Assembly: GCA_022842445.1 (NCBI GenBank)
Contig: JALHPO010000005.1
Location: 214,908-278,907, forward strand
Reading direction: 5' to 3'
Length of the DNA stretch: 64,000 nt
Source of the DNA: Nitrospira sp.
Lineage (GTDB): Bacteria; Nitrospirota; Nitrospiria; Nitrospirales; Nitrospiraceae
Below the pieces are notes generated by a model, which searched no databases, was not told where the DNA came from, and saw nothing but the letters and a program-made list of their open reading frames with translations. Both the position numbers and the translations under genes were made by a program. Shown here piece after piece: positions 9,285 through 18,452 of this stretch. Every line of letters begins with the position of its first letter. Position 1 is the first letter of the stretch.

Positions 9285-9614
9285 CTAGTGGGTCTCTCCC
9301 CGTACCCACTCAAGATATTGAGGAAGCCCGGCCATCACCGGTAGTGCAATAATCTCAGGAACTTTATACGAATGTATCTTTTTGATGGTTTCCTGCAGAG
9401 CTTGAAATTTCTCGACCGTAGTCTTGAGAAGAACCATGATTTCCTGCTCTTTCACTAACTTTCCTTCCCACCAGTAGGTTGAATGCACCAGAGGAATCGT
9501 TGTCGCACAAGCAGCCTGGTGAGTGCCTACCGTCTGATCCACAATTTTATCGGCTTCTTCTTGATTAGGCACCGTGACCATAACGACCCAAATATCCTGC
9601 GAGTTAGTTCCCAT
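9285..9614 (-). CDS. cutA: Divalent-cation tolerance protein CutA
   Basis: This small trimeric CutA-family protein has the core IWVVMVTVPNQEEADKIV, then ACATTIPLVHSTYWWEGKL and EIMVLLKTT, and the terminal block VPEIIALPVMAGLPQYLEWV. CutA has been linked to copper tolerance, but its biochemical role is not settled. The track begins at a GTG (9644); I prefer the ATG at 9614 because CutA proteins begin just before the first strand. Neither start has a strong ribosome site. Confidence 0.9.
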   Translation of the reverse strand: MGTNSQDIWVVMVTVPNQEEADKIVDQTVGTHQAACATTIPLVHSTYWWEGKLVKEQEIMVLLKTTVEKFQALQETIKKIHSYKVPEIIALPVMAGLPQYLEWVRGETH

Positions 9615-9865
9615 GATAGCGGGAAACGATACCTGAGATATCACCCAATAGACAACTCCGCAGTCACATGAATTTCGGCCTCACAAGGAGGAGCAGCAAC
9701 ATCTGTGCCCTATAGCGATCGCCAATAAATTGACAGTCCCATTGTTTTCAAATGGTTATGTGATCCTATTTCCTGCTCATTCGTGCATTACTCAAATTCT
9801 GTCGCCGAAAGACTACAGAGGCTGCTGTTTGTCACAAAAATGTGCAAAAATCGGCACTCCTGGCT

Positions 9866-11272
9866 CTAGATACGCTTCTTTTGCAACCTTACCCTGCTCA
9901 AGTCCCCGTGTTTCCCCATTTTTGCTAATTCTGAAAAATACCGGGCAAAGGCTGTCATACCCCCGGATGCCTGGCCCCAATCGAAATACTCATTCGGGGC
10001 ATGATAGCCGTGCTCCGGCAAACTCAGCCCCATGAAGAGAATCGGAACCTTCCAGGCCTTCTGCATCGTCACCACCGCCCCGATCGAACCACCTTCCCTG
10101 ACAAAAGCAGGCTCTTTGCCGAATCCTTCTTTCACCGCCCGCGACACTGCCTCCACATAAGGTCCATCGAACAACCCCCTGAACGGCTGCAGCATCCCTT
10201 CCCGCTCTACCTTTACCTTCGGGTTCACCTTGGCAATATACTTTTTGAGAAGGGCAAACACCCGTTCCGGCTTCTGGTTCGGCACCAGGCGCATGCTCAC
10301 TTTGAGCTCGCCCTTGCTTGGCACCACGGTCTTTACCCCAGGACCGTGATACCCGCCGGTAAGACCATGAATTTCAAAGGTCGGCGAAGCCCAGATACGC
10401 CGCATCACATCGGCAGGATCCTCAGTTCGAAGGGCCTGCAATCCGTAGGCGCTCTTAAATCGATTCACTTGGAAACCAGATTTGAGGAAACTCTTGATCT
10501 CCGCCTTGGTCGGCTCAATCACCTCGTCGTAAAACCCAGGAATCTTGACAGTGCCGGTCTTGGCATCGAGACAGGCATTTGCCACCTCCATCAGCTCTGC
10601 TAATGGATTACGGGCAGCTCCGCCGGTGAGCCCAGAATGGGCATCCTTAGCCCCTGTCTGTAATGTCAACCGCACACCCAGCAAGCCACGCAGACCGTAG
10701 GGCATTGCAGGACGCCCACTTGCAATCCAGATCGTATCCGACACGACGACGGAATCCGGTCGCGGAATCGCCGCACGGTTTGTGAGTCCAGCCTCAAAAT
10801 GCGGGCTTCCAATCTCCTCTTCCAATTCCCATAAAAATCGGATGTTGATTGGCACCCCCTGCTCAATCGCAAACCGGGCTCCGAACAAGGCCGCGAGCGC
10901 CGGCCCCTTGTCGTCAGTCGCTCCACGCCCACGATAGATCCCCCCCTCGTTCCGAAACACAAACGGGTCCTGTTTCCACTCCGGCTCTTGTGCCGGCTGC
11001 ACATCCATATGGTTATAGATCGTGACGGTTGGATGCTGGGCACCGGTTGTCCATCCCCCCGAGACGAGAGGGTACCCGCCGGTTTCCACAATCTGCGCAT
11101 CGGCTCCCATATCCGTCAGATATTGCGCGGCAAGAGCCGCCATGCGCCGCATATCACCGGCACGGGCAGGGTCCATGCTGATCGACGGCACTTGCACCAT
11201 CTGCCCCAATAGATCTTCAAACCGCAGCCGTGCCCCGTTGATAAACGTCTGAAGTTGCCGATTATTCGTCAT
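9866..11272 (-). CDS. M20-family metallopeptidase (dipeptidase type)
   Basis: This 468-residue zinc peptidase has YNHMDVQPAQEP (zinc His and Asp), GATDDKGPALAALF (bridging Asp) and LWELEEEIGSPHF (catalytic and zinc Glu pair). A lid/dimerisation domain follows, and the C-terminal zinc His is in LPEHGYHAPNEYF. It should cleave small peptides in the cytoplasm. The ATG at 11272 has AGGAGG twelve bases upstream; the track's longer form adds 17 residues with no homology. The 221 bases downstream, towards cutA, contain no gene. Confidence 0.9.
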   Translation of the reverse strand: MTNNRQLQTFINGARLRFEDLLGQMVQVPSISMDPARAGDMRRMAALAAQYLTDMGADAQIVETGGYPLVSGGWTTGAQHPTVTIYNHMDVQPAQEPEWKQDPFVFRNEGGIYRGRGATDDKGPALAALFGARFAIEQGVPINIRFLWELEEEIGSPHFEAGLTNRAAIPRPDSVVVSDTIWIASGRPAMPYGLRGLLGVRLTLQTGAKDAHSGLTGGAARNPLAELMEVANACLDAKTGTVKIPGFYDEVIEPTKAEIKSFLKSGFQVNRFKSAYGLQALRTEDPADVMRRIWASPTFEIHGLTGGYHGPGVKTVVPSKGELKVSMRLVPNQKPERVFALLKKYIAKVNPKVKVEREGMLQPFRGLFDGPYVEAVSRAVKEGFGKEPAFVREGGSIGAVVTMQKAWKVPILFMGLSLPEHGYHAPNEYFDWGQASGGMTAFARYFSELAKMGKHGDLSRVRLQKKRI

Positions 11273-11403
11273 GATATGTCTTGTCCTCCTGGCCAATCGA
11301 AGTGGATTATAGCGACCGCCCACGGGAAGAGAAAGCAGCGGAGACGGTCCTGCGATGAAAGATGATAGAATGGCCGCATCATCTACCGGACCCGGCTCGC
11401 TTC

Positions 11404-11865
11404 ATGCTTCATCGGCTCAGTCTTCAAATCGGTCTCCCTCTGATCCTCTTTGGAATAACCTTGCCACACCCGCTGTGGGCTGCAGAACCGGCCGACATCC
11501 AGCACATTCTCGACGACCCTCGGGTCTATCACCTTCGGCATGTCACTCTACATGGCACCGTACGTGACGTGCACCCGCTCGCCCCATACAAGCTGCCAAA
11601 TGAAACGGTCTGTTACGGCGCCTACCTCTTTCGGCTGGAAAACGGCGATGCCACCATTCCCGTTGCAGTGCTGGGCATTTGCGGAAGCCCGGTGGTGCGC
11701 GACCCCGAAGTGGAAGACGGAGATCACGTCGAAGTGAGTGCCACCATCCAAGCACCCAGCCATGGAGGCCATTATCTGAGCTTTCGCGGCCCCCAGGCGG
11801 TCACGGAGCAGGAAGAAGGGATTGTCCAGGCGGTCGCCGATCGTATTCTCCCGATCGTAGAGTAG
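11404..11865 (+). CDS. Secreted small protein of unknown function, possibly OB-fold
   Basis: This 153-residue protein begins with a clear signal peptide (LQIGLPLILFGITLPHPLWA, then AEPAD). The mature part alternates short strands (VTLHGTVRDVHPL, CYGAYLFRLENGDATIPVAV, DGDHVEVSATIQ), a pattern like an OB-fold nucleic-acid or oligosaccharide-binding domain. Two cysteines in the mature part could pair. I took the ATG at 11404 because it places the signal peptide at the start; the track start at 11362 adds 14 residues. The exact function is unknown. Confidence 0.65.
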   Translation: MLHRLSLQIGLPLILFGITLPHPLWAAEPADIQHILDDPRVYHLRHVTLHGTVRDVHPLAPYKLPNETVCYGAYLFRLENGDATIPVAVLGICGSPVVRDPEVEDGDHVEVSATIQAPSHGGHYLSFRGPQAVTEQEEGIVQAVADRILPIVE

Positions 11866-12000
11866 TTGGAATGCCTAGGCGCCCGTTCAGCAGTTTCCGT
11901 CCTGTTGCTTTACAGTTTGTACCCTCGGGGGTATAGTCCGCGAAGGGTGTACGCGGAGAGGCCGTCACACTGATTGTGAGTGATACGCGGAGGAGCGCCT

Positions 12001-12564
12001 ATGGGCTGGATTCTGTTGGGCACGGTGGCCGTACTGGTGCTACTGGTCGTCGGCATATACAACAGCCTGGTTCGGCTGAAAGTCCAGTCGGAAAACGCCT
12101 GGGCCGACGTCGATGTGCAACTTAAACGCCGGCATGATCTCATTCCCAATTTGGTCGAAACGGTCAAAGGCTATGCCGGCCACGAGAAGCAAACCCTGGA
12201 AGATGTTGTTACGGCTCGCAATCGCGCTATGTCGGCGACCACTCCAGGAACCAAGGCAGAAGCCGAAGGCATTCTCGGTCAATCGCTGAAGTCACTGTTT
12301 GCCCTCGCGGAAGCCTACCCGCAACTGCGAGCCGTCGAAAGCTTCAATCAGCTGCAAGGCTCGCTGAACCAGATTGAAGAGGCCCTCCAGAACGCCCGCC
12401 GCTATTACAACGCCGTGGTCCGAGACCTGAACACTAAGATCCAGGAATTTCCGTCAAATTTTATCGCGAACTTCTTCAGCTTCAAGGCGCGAGAGTTTTT
12501 CGAGATCGCCGAAGCGGCGGAGCGGGCGGTGCCGAAAGTCAGCTTCGAACAGGCTTCTCGCTGA
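12001..12564 (+). CDS. LemA family protein
   Basis: This 187-residue protein has one N-terminal membrane helix (WILLGTVAVLVLLVVGIYNSLV) and the LemA core: NAWADVDVQLKRRHDLIPNLVETVKGYAGHE, then the long helical region with AYPQLRAVESFNQLQ and RRYYNAVVRDLNTKIQEFPSN. The ATG at 12001 has GGAGG seven bases upstream, so the track's earlier start is rejected. LemA genes often lie next to DUF2207/TPM membrane proteins, as here, suggesting a joint envelope role that remains undefined. Confidence 0.93.
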   Translation: MGWILLGTVAVLVLLVVGIYNSLVRLKVQSENAWADVDVQLKRRHDLIPNLVETVKGYAGHEKQTLEDVVTARNRAMSATTPGTKAEAEGILGQSLKSLFALAEAYPQLRAVESFNQLQGSLNQIEEALQNARRYYNAVVRDLNTKIQEFPSNFIANFFSFKAREFFEIAEAAERAVPKVSFEQASR

Positions 12565-12599
12565 TCTCACCCGATCAGCCGGCGCGGCATTCCTTCCCT

Positions 12600-14345
12600 A
12601 TGCATGCACCTCGCACCATCTACATTTTCATGCTCCTCTTGGGCTGGACTCTGGCAGTCGGGAGCCCAATTGCCCATGCCCGTTCAATAGCCATCGAGCA
12701 ATTTCACGCCGAACTCCAAGTGCTCCAAAACGGCGAACTCCTCGTCACCGAAACGATACGGCCTCGCTTCTCCGGATCGTGGAACGGGCTGATGCGCGAT
12801 ATCCCCGTCGAATACCGCACACCACAGGGGTTCAATTACACGTTGTTCCTGGATGTGGTGAGCATCACCGACGAACATCTGACACCTCTCACATACGACC
12901 GCTCTCGAAACCGACATTACCAAACGTTCAAGATCTGGCTGCCCGGGGCGCACGATACGACCAAAACGCTCATCCTGACGTACAAGATTTCGAACGGGCT
13001 CAAATACTTCGAGGACCATGACGAACTCTACTGGAACGTGACCGGTGACGAATGGGATATGCCGATCGAGTCTGTGTCGGCCAGAGTACTCTTACCGGCT
13101 GGAGCGACCGGCGTAAAGGCACTCGCGTTCAGCGGAGCCTATGGAGCGCGCGAACAACAGGCCGAGGTGCGGATCACAGGCCCTGAAATTCTCTATGCCA
13201 TGTCTCGCTCGCTCGGATTCCGAGAGGGGCTCACGGCTGTCATCGGATGGGACAAGGGGCTCGTCGCCGAACCCGGCTCGCTGCAGCAGTCTCAACTGTT
13301 TCTTCGCTCAAACTGGCCGCTGATCCTACCGATCGTCGTCTTCGGCGTCATGTGGTATCTCTGGCACACCCGTGGGCGCGACCCGCGTCTGCGCCCCATC
13401 ACCGTGGCCTATGAACCACCTGATCGGCTGACGCCGGCGGAACTCGGCACGCTCATCGATAATTCTCCAGACCTTCGCGATATCACCGCCACACTGGTCG
13501 ATCTCGCCGTACGCGGGTTTGTGCGGATCGAGGAACGGCAAGAGTCCCAGCTCCTCGGGCTATGGTCACACTCGGCTTTTTATCTGCACCGGCTCAAGCC
13601 TGCCCCGGAATGGACCGGGCTGAAGCCCCACGAGCTTGCGGTCCTCAAGGGAATCTTCACCGATGAGAATGCGACGACCGTCGCCCTCTCCGACTTGGAG
13701 AATCGTTTCTACACCCGTCTGGATGGAATCAAGTCCGATCTCTTCGAGCAACTCCTGGGCCGCGGCTATTACGCGCGACGACCGGACCGGGTGAAACGGA
13801 CCTACATGATCATCGGCATCTTTGTCATGTTCGCATCGATCGTTGCGGCGAATCTGCTCAGCGAACACTACGGCGTCGCGCTGCAAACCGGCATCGTCGC
13901 AAGCCTCCTCTCAGGGGTCATCATCGTCGGATTCGGATGGGTGATGCCGGCCAGGACGGTGCGCGGCGCACGAACATTGGAGAAAGTACTCGGGTTTGAG
14001 GAATTTCTTACCCGTGTGGAGTCCGACCGCTTCCAACGCGTCGTCAAGACGCCTGAGATGTTCGAAAAGTTCTTGCCGTTCGCAATGGCACTGGGCGTGG
14101 AGCAGAATTGGGCCCGCGCGTTCGACGGTATTTACACACAGCCGCCCGCCTGGTATCACGGAACCAACATGACAGACTTTCGCCCCCGGAATCTGACCGG
14201 AAACCTCTCACAGCTGTCCGCCGCCGCAGGCGCCGTCATGACCTCCGCGCCTCGGAGCACCGGCGGCTCAGGATTCAGCGGCGGCGGCTCGTCGGGGGGA
14301 TTTTCAGGCGGAGGGTTCGGTGGCGGCGGTGGAAGGGGATTTTAG
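12600..14345 (+). CDS. DUF2207 membrane protein, partner of LemA
   Basis: This 581-residue protein has a signal peptide (to about residue 27), an extracytoplasmic beta-rich DUF2207 domain (ETIRPRFSGSWNGLMRDIPVEYRT) and a membrane helix near residue 240 (PLILPIVVFGVMWYLW). A cytoplasmic segment follows, then two further helices around 400-445 and a Gly/Ser-rich tail (GGSGFSGGGSSGG). This is the usual partner of LemA. Its TAG stop is formed by the first bases of the repeat element that follows, so the tail may have been trimmed or redefined by the insertion. Confidence 0.88.
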   Translation: MHAPRTIYIFMLLLGWTLAVGSPIAHARSIAIEQFHAELQVLQNGELLVTETIRPRFSGSWNGLMRDIPVEYRTPQGFNYTLFLDVVSITDEHLTPLTYDRSRNRHYQTFKIWLPGAHDTTKTLILTYKISNGLKYFEDHDELYWNVTGDEWDMPIESVSARVLLPAGATGVKALAFSGAYGAREQQAEVRITGPEILYAMSRSLGFREGLTAVIGWDKGLVAEPGSLQQSQLFLRSNWPLILPIVVFGVMWYLWHTRGRDPRLRPITVAYEPPDRLTPAELGTLIDNSPDLRDITATLVDLAVRGFVRIEERQESQLLGLWSHSAFYLHRLKPAPEWTGLKPHELAVLKGIFTDENATTVALSDLENRFYTRLDGIKSDLFEQLLGRGYYARRPDRVKRTYMIIGIFVMFASIVAANLLSEHYGVALQTGIVASLLSGVIIVGFGWVMPARTVRGARTLEKVLGFEEFLTRVESDRFQRVVKTPEMFEKFLPFAMALGVEQNWARAFDGIYTQPPAWYHGTNMTDFRPRNLTGNLSQLSAAAGAVMTSAPRSTGGSGFSGGGSSGGFSGGGFGGGGGRGF

Positions 14346-14537
14346 CCCGCACTATTCATGAACACTTCTACTGCAATCGCCGATCCGCTGTTCCGACAAG
14401 CCTGCGGCCGGCGGGCTCGCCCCTCGGACCTTCGACGTACTGCACGAGTACGCCTCAGGTCCTCCAGGCTCCACGCGCCAGTCTCACGACACGGCTTGGC
14501 GATTTCGCGACGAACTGTCATGAATAATACGGGCTAA
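14343..14537 (-). mobile_element. MITE-like inverted-repeat element, copy 1
   Basis: This is a 195-base non-coding element with near-perfect ends: TAGCCCGC(A)CTATTCATGA at the left, and the reverse complement of TAGCCCGTATTATTCATGA at the right. Its reverse complement aligns along most of its length with copies 2 and 3, so it lies in the opposite orientation. TA at both outer ends looks like the two-base target duplication of Tc1/mariner-IS630 relatives. The left TAG is the stop codon of the DUF2207 gene. No transposase is present. Confidence 0.8.
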
Positions 14538-14558
14538 CAGATCGATAGGCTCTCACCT

Positions 14559-15482
14559 ATGAAACAACTTTCTCCTGCTCAGAGCCGCATCGGATGGATC
14601 GGGACCGGCGTCATGGGCGCATCGATGTGCGGGCACCTCCTCGATGCCGGGTATCCCGTCACGCTCCATACGCGCACGAAATCAAAAGCCCGGCCGCTGC
14701 TCGATCGTGGAGCCGCCTGGGCGGACAGTCCTGCCGCAGTCTGCGCCCTCTCAGACGCCACACTCACCATGGTGGGATTTCCTGCAGATGTCCGCGACGT
14801 CTACTTCGGCCCGCATGGACTGATCGCCTGTGCAAAACCAGGTTCAATTCTCATCGATATGACATCGACAGACCCGTCATTGAGCCGGAATATTGCCGCT
14901 GCTGCGTCAGCCAGAGGGCTTCAGGCCCTTGATGCGCCGGTGTCCGGCGGGGACCTTGGCGCCAGAAAGGCCGTGCTGTCGATCATGATCGGTGGCGAGG
15001 CGGCCGCCGTTGATCGGGCGCGTCCGTTGTTTGAACGGCTGGGAAAGACCATCGTGCACCAGGGAGGAGCAGGCGCCGGACAGCAGGCAAAACTCTGCAA
15101 CCAAATCGTCATCGCCGGCACGATGATCGGCGTCTGTGAAAGCCTGCTCTACGGCCACACGGCCGGGCTCGATCTGAACCATGTACTGACATCGATCGGG
15201 AGCGGAGCCGCCGCGTGCTGGACGCTGAACAACTTGGCGCCACAAATTCTCCAGCGCAACTTCGATCCAGGCTTCTTTGTCGAACATTTCGTCAAGGATA
15301 TGGGGATCGCTCTCGACGACGCACAACGGATAGGGCTCACCTTGCCGGGCCTTACACTGGCGCACGAGTTATACCGTACGGTCATCGCACTGGGACACGG
15401 ACGAAGCGGAACACACGCATTATTCTTAGCGCTGGAAACACTCTCGCACACACGTCTCGCCCCCCAAGGTCCCCCGCGATGA
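14559..15482 (+). CDS. NAD(P)-dependent 3-hydroxyisobutyrate dehydrogenase-family oxidoreductase
   Basis: This 307-residue beta-hydroxyacid dehydrogenase-type protein has the nucleotide fold IGWIGTGVMGASMCGHLL with HTRTKSKA after strand 2, where basic residues favour NADPH. The substrate motif is DAPVSGGDLGARK, and the catalytic lysine segment is GAGQQAKLCNQIV. Such enzymes reduce small aldehydes or semialdehydes (for example glyoxylate or succinic semialdehyde); the substrate cannot be told from sequence. It overlaps the next lipoprotein gene by ATGA, so the two are probably coupled. Confidence 0.88.
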   Translation: MKQLSPAQSRIGWIGTGVMGASMCGHLLDAGYPVTLHTRTKSKARPLLDRGAAWADSPAAVCALSDATLTMVGFPADVRDVYFGPHGLIACAKPGSILIDMTSTDPSLSRNIAAAASARGLQALDAPVSGGDLGARKAVLSIMIGGEAAAVDRARPLFERLGKTIVHQGGAGAGQQAKLCNQIVIAGTMIGVCESLLYGHTAGLDLNHVLTSIGSGAAACWTLNNLAPQILQRNFDPGFFVEHFVKDMGIALDDAQRIGLTLPGLTLAHELYRTVIALGHGRSGTHALFLALETLSHTRLAPQGPPR

Positions 15483-16204
15483 CACGCTACTGGACAGTGC
15501 TGCTCATACTGCTGGCCGGTGGTTGCGCCGGCAGCACAGAATTCGATCGTACCGCCATGCGCGCCACATTGGGCATCGCAGAGATTCCGGCTGCTCAGCA
15601 TGCGTCGACTGTTTCCCGCGCGGGCATGCCGAATTCACCCCACCCGCTTCGACTCGCCCTCTATTTCGTCGAGAGGGATCTGCCGAACCGGCACAAGATC
15701 CGGATGACCAAGTGGACGGACACGGACAAGGGGGCGCTGATGAAGGAGCTGAGGCCGCTACAGAATGAAGGAATTGTGGCAGACACCTTTCTCCTCGCGG
15801 ACTCGACCATCCACGGATACGATGTCCCAAAGATCCGACGGGCTGCCGCGCGCTATGACGCGGATGCCGTACTCATCGTGGAAGGGGTCGGGTCAGTCGA
15901 TCGCTACAACAATGGCTACGCCGCCTGGTATGTCACGCTGATTGGGGCATATGTCGCTCCAGGCACTGTGAGCGATGCATTGTTTATGATCCACAGCAGT
16001 CTGTGGGATGCACGAACCGAACGACTGTACGCGACACAGACTGCAGAGGGTCGTTCCACATTGACAGGATCGGCGGTGTTGTTGGAGGACGGCCAGGTGC
16101 TCGCTCAGGCAAAGACAGCAGCCCTGGCTGAATTCGGGAAGCGGACGGTCGATGAATGGCGCCGATCGCGAACTTCGCCGCCTGCGAGTGATCGCTCACG
16201 GTGA
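15479..16204 (+). CDS. Lipoprotein of unknown function
   Basis: The real start is the ATG at 15479, which overlaps the dehydrogenase stop. The translation begins with a lipoprotein signal (LLILLAGGC, with the lipidated Cys at about residue 16). The mature part has LALYFVERDLPNR, KIRMTKWTDTDKG and the segment RRAAARYDADAVLIVEGVGSV, suggesting an alpha/beta domain with a repeated strand-helix layout. I recognise no family. It ends convergently inside the 3' end of the reverse-strand barrel gene (9 bases shared). The long track ORF from 15215 is an artefact of reading into the upstream gene. Confidence 0.7.
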   Translation: MTRYWTVLLILLAGGCAGSTEFDRTAMRATLGIAEIPAAQHASTVSRAGMPNSPHPLRLALYFVERDLPNRHKIRMTKWTDTDKGALMKELRPLQNEGIVADTFLLADSTIHGYDVPKIRRAAARYDADAVLIVEGVGSVDRYNNGYAAWYVTLIGAYVAPGTVSDALFMIHSSLWDARTERLYATQTAEGRSTLTGSAVLLEDGQVLAQAKTAALAEFGKRTVDEWRRSRTSPPASDRSR

Positions 16205-17371
16205 ATCGAAAACACACAGCAGTCCGAATACCAAGAGATGTTGTGACGGAGCGAGCCCGAAGACGCCGGGACTGATCTCGCCCCTCCTGAAAAACCCGCC
16301 CCCGACACCGGTCGATTCGTCATAGCGATGTTCCACCCGCAGCATCGTGTTGGTCCACCGATACGGAAGCTTGTATTCAATCGTAGATGTAATGGCCTTC
16401 ACAAACTGTTCCGCTCCGGTCCAGCGCCCGTTCCGGTCCCAGTAGAACTCCGGGCGCAACGCCACGGACCAGGGACCGGCCACATGCCACTTCACCATCA
16501 GATTGCCGCCCATCACGAAAGCCCGCGGACTTCCCGGCTGATCGGCTATATTCTCGGTCCCGGCATCGTAGGAGGCAGCCACCGTGACCTCGTCGCCTTT
16601 CCACTCAAGAATATGATTCCCATAGAAGCGCCAGAATTCTAACGAGGCATCTGTTTGGTCCGGCCCCCAATAGAGAGTCTGCATTGCGGTCAATCGGGGA
16701 GTCAGCGCATAAGACCACTTCCCACCATAGGAGGGCTGTGCAACCGTGTAGGCCAGATGATAGTAGCGATTGATAACGAATGCCGTCACCGTCAAGCGGT
16801 CGTTCACCGGATAGGCGGCGTTCACTCCGAACATCATGTACGGCGTGTTATCGGCGATCCAGGAACGCGTATAATTCGTGTTGTCCTTGGCATAGAGCGA
16901 TTCATACCCCATCAGACTGTTGAACAAACCCGCCGTAACTGTCAGACCATTGCCTACCGGCGCCAGGTAGGAGGCATTGGCACGATGGAGATGCCTGAGC
17001 ACATCCGCGCCATCGACTTTCTTCTCTCCCAGCAGAAACGCAAAATCCACGGAGTCATAGCCACCCTGCACCCCCAGCTCCATTCCCCAGCGCGAGGCCT
17101 CCGTCGAGTCCTTGCGCACATAGGCCAGCACCATATTGGGAGCCGCTTGGTTGTGCCGAGACGCCGTGGTGCGGCTGCGCCAGAGATTGTTTTCCGGAAC
17201 GTTGAAATTGACGATGCCGCCGATGTCGAGATACGCGCCATAGCGCCAGCCTCCGGATGATATGGCCTGGTCTGTGGCTAGAGACGGTTCCTTCTCCGAC
17301 GCACCCAGCGCGTTTGCGGTCGGAGACACCAGCGCCACGAAAAACAGCAGATAGAACGACATCATGCTCAT
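16196..17371 (-). CDS. Outer-membrane beta-barrel protein (porin-2-like)
   Basis: This protein of about 391 residues begins with a signal peptide (MSFYLLFFVALVSPTANALG). It continues as alternating amphipathic strands with aromatic ends (WRYGAYLDIGGIVNF, GMELGVQGGYDS, YLAPVGNGLTVTAGLFNS, WSVALRPEFYWDRNG) and closes with a final strand rich in aromatics. This is the pattern of the putative beta-barrel porin-2 (OmpL-like) family. Starts at residues 1, 6 or 8 of the track ORF are all possible; 17371 is my choice. The substrate is unknown. Confidence 0.75.
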   Translation of the reverse strand: MSMMSFYLLFFVALVSPTANALGASEKEPSLATDQAISSGGWRYGAYLDIGGIVNFNVPENNLWRSRTTASRHNQAAPNMVLAYVRKDSTEASRWGMELGVQGGYDSVDFAFLLGEKKVDGADVLRHLHRANASYLAPVGNGLTVTAGLFNSLMGYESLYAKDNTNYTRSWIADNTPYMMFGVNAAYPVNDRLTVTAFVINRYYHLAYTVAQPSYGGKWSYALTPRLTAMQTLYWGPDQTDASLEFWRFYGNHILEWKGDEVTVAASYDAGTENIADQPGSPRAFVMGGNLMVKWHVAGPWSVALRPEFYWDRNGRWTGAEQFVKAITSTIEYKLPYRWTNTMLRVEHRYDESTGVGGGFFRRGEISPGVFGLAPSQHLLVFGLLCVFDSP

Positions 17372-17453
17372 GCACTCACTACGCAAGGCGATACCCGCCC
17401 CTCGGCGGGCCCATCGTAGAAGAGTTCTCGTACGCGCACAAGGAGGAAGGGAT

Positions 17454-17648
17454 TAGCCCGCATTATTCATGACGGTTCGTCGCGAAATCGCGCAGTCGCA
17501 TAGCGAGACGGGCACGCGGAGCCCCGAGGAACCGAGGCATACTTGAAACAGTATGTCGAGGTTGCGAGGGGTGAGCCTGCCCGCCGAAGGATCGTCGCAG
17601 CAGCGAATCCGCGATTGCAGCAGAAGCGTTCATGAACAATGCGGGCTA
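17454..17648 (+). mobile_element. MITE-like inverted-repeat element, copy 2
   Basis: This 195-base copy starts TAGCCCGCATTATTCATGA and ends with the inverted sequence GCGGGCTA. It has an internal hairpin (CATACT TGAAACAG TATG type). It aligns with the reverse complement of copy 1 and directly with copy 3. Its right-hand CTA is the stop codon (TAG) of the reverse-strand HEXXH protease. It therefore separates the 5' end of the barrel gene from the 3' end of the protease gene. Confidence 0.82.
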
Positions 17649-18398
17649 GGCAAGCCGGCGATAGTGACGGAGGAGAAGCCATCCGCCCCAGGCGAAGGAG
17701 AGCAGCATCAGCAGGATGCCGGCGTTGTACGCCAGATGAGCCAGACGATGGTCGTACTCCAGCCAGCCAAGCATGGAAAGAATGTTGTTCCAATCGTGCC
17801 CGTCCGTTTCTTTTCCCGTGACCCCGCCCAACAACATGAGATCCATATCCCGCGCATCGTTGATGTAGGGCGCGACGTCCATGATGCTCTCAGCCGTCCA
17901 CCACAAACATACCGACGCACCGAACGGATCACGGGTTTTGATGAGAAAGGTGCCGAGACAAATGAGCGGCATCAGCACCTGCCCTGCGCTCCCGCCGAGA
18001 AACATCATGAATCGTCCGAACGGCATGAAGATCAGGTGGCCCGCTTCGTGAAACGGGAGATTGATCAGATGCAGAAAAGATTCGCCGGTGTAGTTGCTCT
18101 CAAGCGGTGTGAGGATAAACGTACGCCCCCACCAGACAAGGAGCAGAAACACCATCGTCCGGCCGATGAGCGTCAGTGAATCGGTCGCCGTATCCGATTC
18201 AATCAACCAGTGTTTGGCCGGGACCAGCCACTCGGACTTCGCAAACGACCCCGCCGTCGAAACGACACCCGTTCGTAGCGGCAACGGTCTGTACTTGGCG
18301 AAAATGATTCCACACCGAAGACACTCCTCCCCCCCATCCTGTCGTTCAGCCTGACAGTTCGGGCAGTGGGACGTCGCTCTCTCAGTTGAAATCATCAT
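17646..18398 (-). CDS. Membrane protein with N-terminal zinc ribbon and HEXXH motif
   Basis: This 250-residue protein begins with a zinc-ribbon pattern (CPNCQAE, then CLRCGIIF). It has several membrane helices and carries FHEAGHLIFMPFG, an HEXXH zinc-protease signature within a helix as in site-2-type proteases. The last helix and basic end (WLLLRHYRR) close the protein. The second metal ligand (DG-type motif) of classical M50 proteases is not obvious, so the protease activity is inferred. The stop codon is provided by repeat copy 2, and repeat copy 3 lies just upstream of the start. Confidence 0.7.
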   Translation of the reverse strand: MMISTERATSHCPNCQAERQDGGEECLRCGIIFAKYRPLPLRTGVVSTAGSFAKSEWLVPAKHWLIESDTATDSLTLIGRTMVFLLLVWWGRTFILTPLESNYTGESFLHLINLPFHEAGHLIFMPFGRFMMFLGGSAGQVLMPLICLGTFLIKTRDPFGASVCLWWTAESIMDVAPYINDARDMDLMLLGGVTGKETDGHDWNNILSMLGWLEYDHRLAHLAYNAGILLMLLSFAWGGWLLLRHYRRLA

Positions 18399-18452
18399 CC
18401 TACTGTAGGGCTGTGTGCAAAATCGGGCAAGAAAATCCAGCGAATGTTCTGC

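Noticed and set aside
15215-15478. N-terminal extension of the lipoprotein ORF
   Set aside because: It reads through the dehydrogenase gene in another frame; the lipobox marks the start at 15479.
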